Assembly: GCA_023392205.1 (NCBI GenBank) | Contig: JAEVZN010000484.1 | Location: forward strand, 1-5,394 | Source of the DNA: Pseudomonadota bacterium | GTDB lineage: Bacteria; Pseudomonadota; Alphaproteobacteria; Rhizobiales; Xanthobacteraceae | Direction: 5' to 3' | DNA length: 5,394 nucleotides | Shown here: piece after piece, positions 4,760-5,394 of the stretch | How the letters are laid out: the number at the start of each line of letters is the position of its first letter | Numbering within the stretch: the stretch's first letter is position 1 | Notes under the pieces: generated by a model | Database searches by the model: none | Told to the model about the DNA's origin: nothing | What the model saw: the letters and a program-made list of their open reading frames with translations, nothing else | Translations under genes and position numbers: made by a program

Positions 4760-5394
4760 TCAGTTGCGAGCGACGTCCTGTCCAAGTTCACGCAAGAGAC
4801 GTTTCTGGTAGTCGAGAAAATCCACACTCAGCGGATCGCGCGGGCGCGGCAGGTCGATGGCGATTTCGGCCTTCACGGTGCCGGGATGCGGCGTCATCAC
4901 GATCACGCGGTCGGCGAGATAGACGGCTTCGGAGACGTTGTGAGTGACATAGACCACGGTCTTGCGCGTCTCCCGCCAGACATCGGCCAAAAGCCTCTGC
5001 ATGTCGTCGCGGGTCAGCGCATCGAGGGCCGCGAACGGCTCATCCATCAGGAGCACTGCGGGATTGTAGGCCAGCGCGCGGGCGATCGCGACACGCTGCT
5101 GCATGCCGCCGGAGAGATGATGGGGGTAAGACTTGACGAATTTCTCAAGCTTCACGAGCCGCAATTGCTCGAGTGCGATCTTCTCGCGCTCGTCCTTGGC
5201 CACGCCTTTCATCTCGAGCCCGAACACCACATTGCCGAGCGCCGTCCGCCACGGAAACAATTGCGCGAAATCCTGAAACACCACGCCGCGATCCATGCCG
5301 TGGCCGGTAACGGCCTTGCCGCCGATACGGATCTCGCCGCCGGTCGGCGGAATGAAGCCCGCGATGATGTTGAGAAGCGTGGACTTTCCGCAGC
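4760..5394 (-). CDS. NitT/TauT-family ABC transporter ATP-binding protein (5' end cut by window)
   Basis: The C-terminal 210 residues of the cytoplasmic ATPase that powers uptake with the adjacent binding protein. The first whole codons read CGKSTLL, the end of the Walker A (P-loop), so about 40-60 N-terminal residues lie beyond the window. Counting from that Cys, the Q-loop is VVFQDFAQLFPW (37-48), the ABC signature LSGGMQQR (93-100), Walker B VLLMDEP (113-119), the D-loop AALD (121-124) and the switch histidine in VTHNVSEA (149-156, H151). All catalytic elements are intact. The Phe-Pro-Trp after the Q-loop and the TPHPG segment with a DLPRPRD motif near the C-terminus are typical of the nitrate/taurine/sulfonate ATPase subfamily (SsuB, TauB, NrtD). 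The stop is 40 nt before the binding-protein start. A permease gene is not seen here and would be expected upstream. Confidence 0.95.
   Translation of the reverse strand, partial: CGKSTLLNIIAGFIPPTGGEIRIGGKAVTGHGMDRGVVFQDFAQLFPWRTALGNVVFGLEMKGVAKDEREKIALEQLRLVKLEKFVKSYPHHLSGGMQQRVAIARALAYNPAVLLMDEPFAALDALTRDDMQRLLADVWRETRKTVVYVTHNVSEAVYLADRVIVMTPHPGTVKAEIAIDLPRPRDPLSVDFLDYQKRLLRELGQDVARN

Noticed and set aside
4720..4827. N-terminal extension of the binding protein to an upstream ATG at 4827
   Set aside because: It would overlap the ATPase coding sequence and place 36 residues before the Tat signal; the ATG at 4719 has a strong GGAGG.

Overview
The window looks like chromosomal DNA from a GC-rich alphaproteobacterium, most likely of the Hyphomicrobiales (the Bradyrhizobium/Rhodopseudomonas side). 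The base is the high G+C codon use, an EcfG-type stress promoter (GGAAC-N16-CGTT), a DNA-binding domain that reads like the C-terminus of NtrC/FlbD, a 24-residue membrane peptide of a kind I recall from this order, and a CCGGGCATGG-type intergenic palindrome. The genus is inference only. No rRNA, tRNA, CRISPR array, insertion sequence or phage gene is visible.

Layout. Positions 1-1140 (minus): a complete AI-2E family (PF01594) membrane protein with a very acidic tail. Positions 1294-1368 (minus): a very short gene for a 24-residue single-span peptide, with a good Shine-Dalgarno and a near-perfect general-stress (EcfG) promoter at 1399-1423. Positions 1369-1581: a divergent regulatory region with nested inverted repeats. 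Positions 1582-1842 (plus): an 86-residue protein that is little more than a Fis-type helix-turn-helix. Positions 1843-2103: non-coding, opening with an 11-bp perfect hairpin. Positions 2104-2301 (plus): a 65-residue two-span membrane protein of unknown function, convergent with the next gene. Positions 2315-3553 (minus): a 412-residue LVIVD-type beta-propeller protein with a recurring set of histidines. Positions 3721-4719 (minus): a Tat-exported periplasmic binding protein of the NitT/TauT (NMT1/ThiY/SsuA-like) class. Positions 4760-5394 (minus): its ATPase, cut by the window edge inside the Walker A motif.

How the genes may work together. The ATPase and binding protein form one transport unit transcribed right to left. 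The permease is not in the window and would be expected upstream, beyond 5394. The propeller gene follows on the same strand after a terminator-like hairpin and may act on or sense the imported compound, but only position supports that. On the left, the stress-promoted peptide gene lies upstream of the AI-2E transporter on the same strand with no convincing terminator between them, so stress-driven read-through into the transporter is possible. The most unusual items are the stress promoter/micro-peptide pair, the stand-alone HTH gene divergent to it, and the histidine pattern of the propeller protein.
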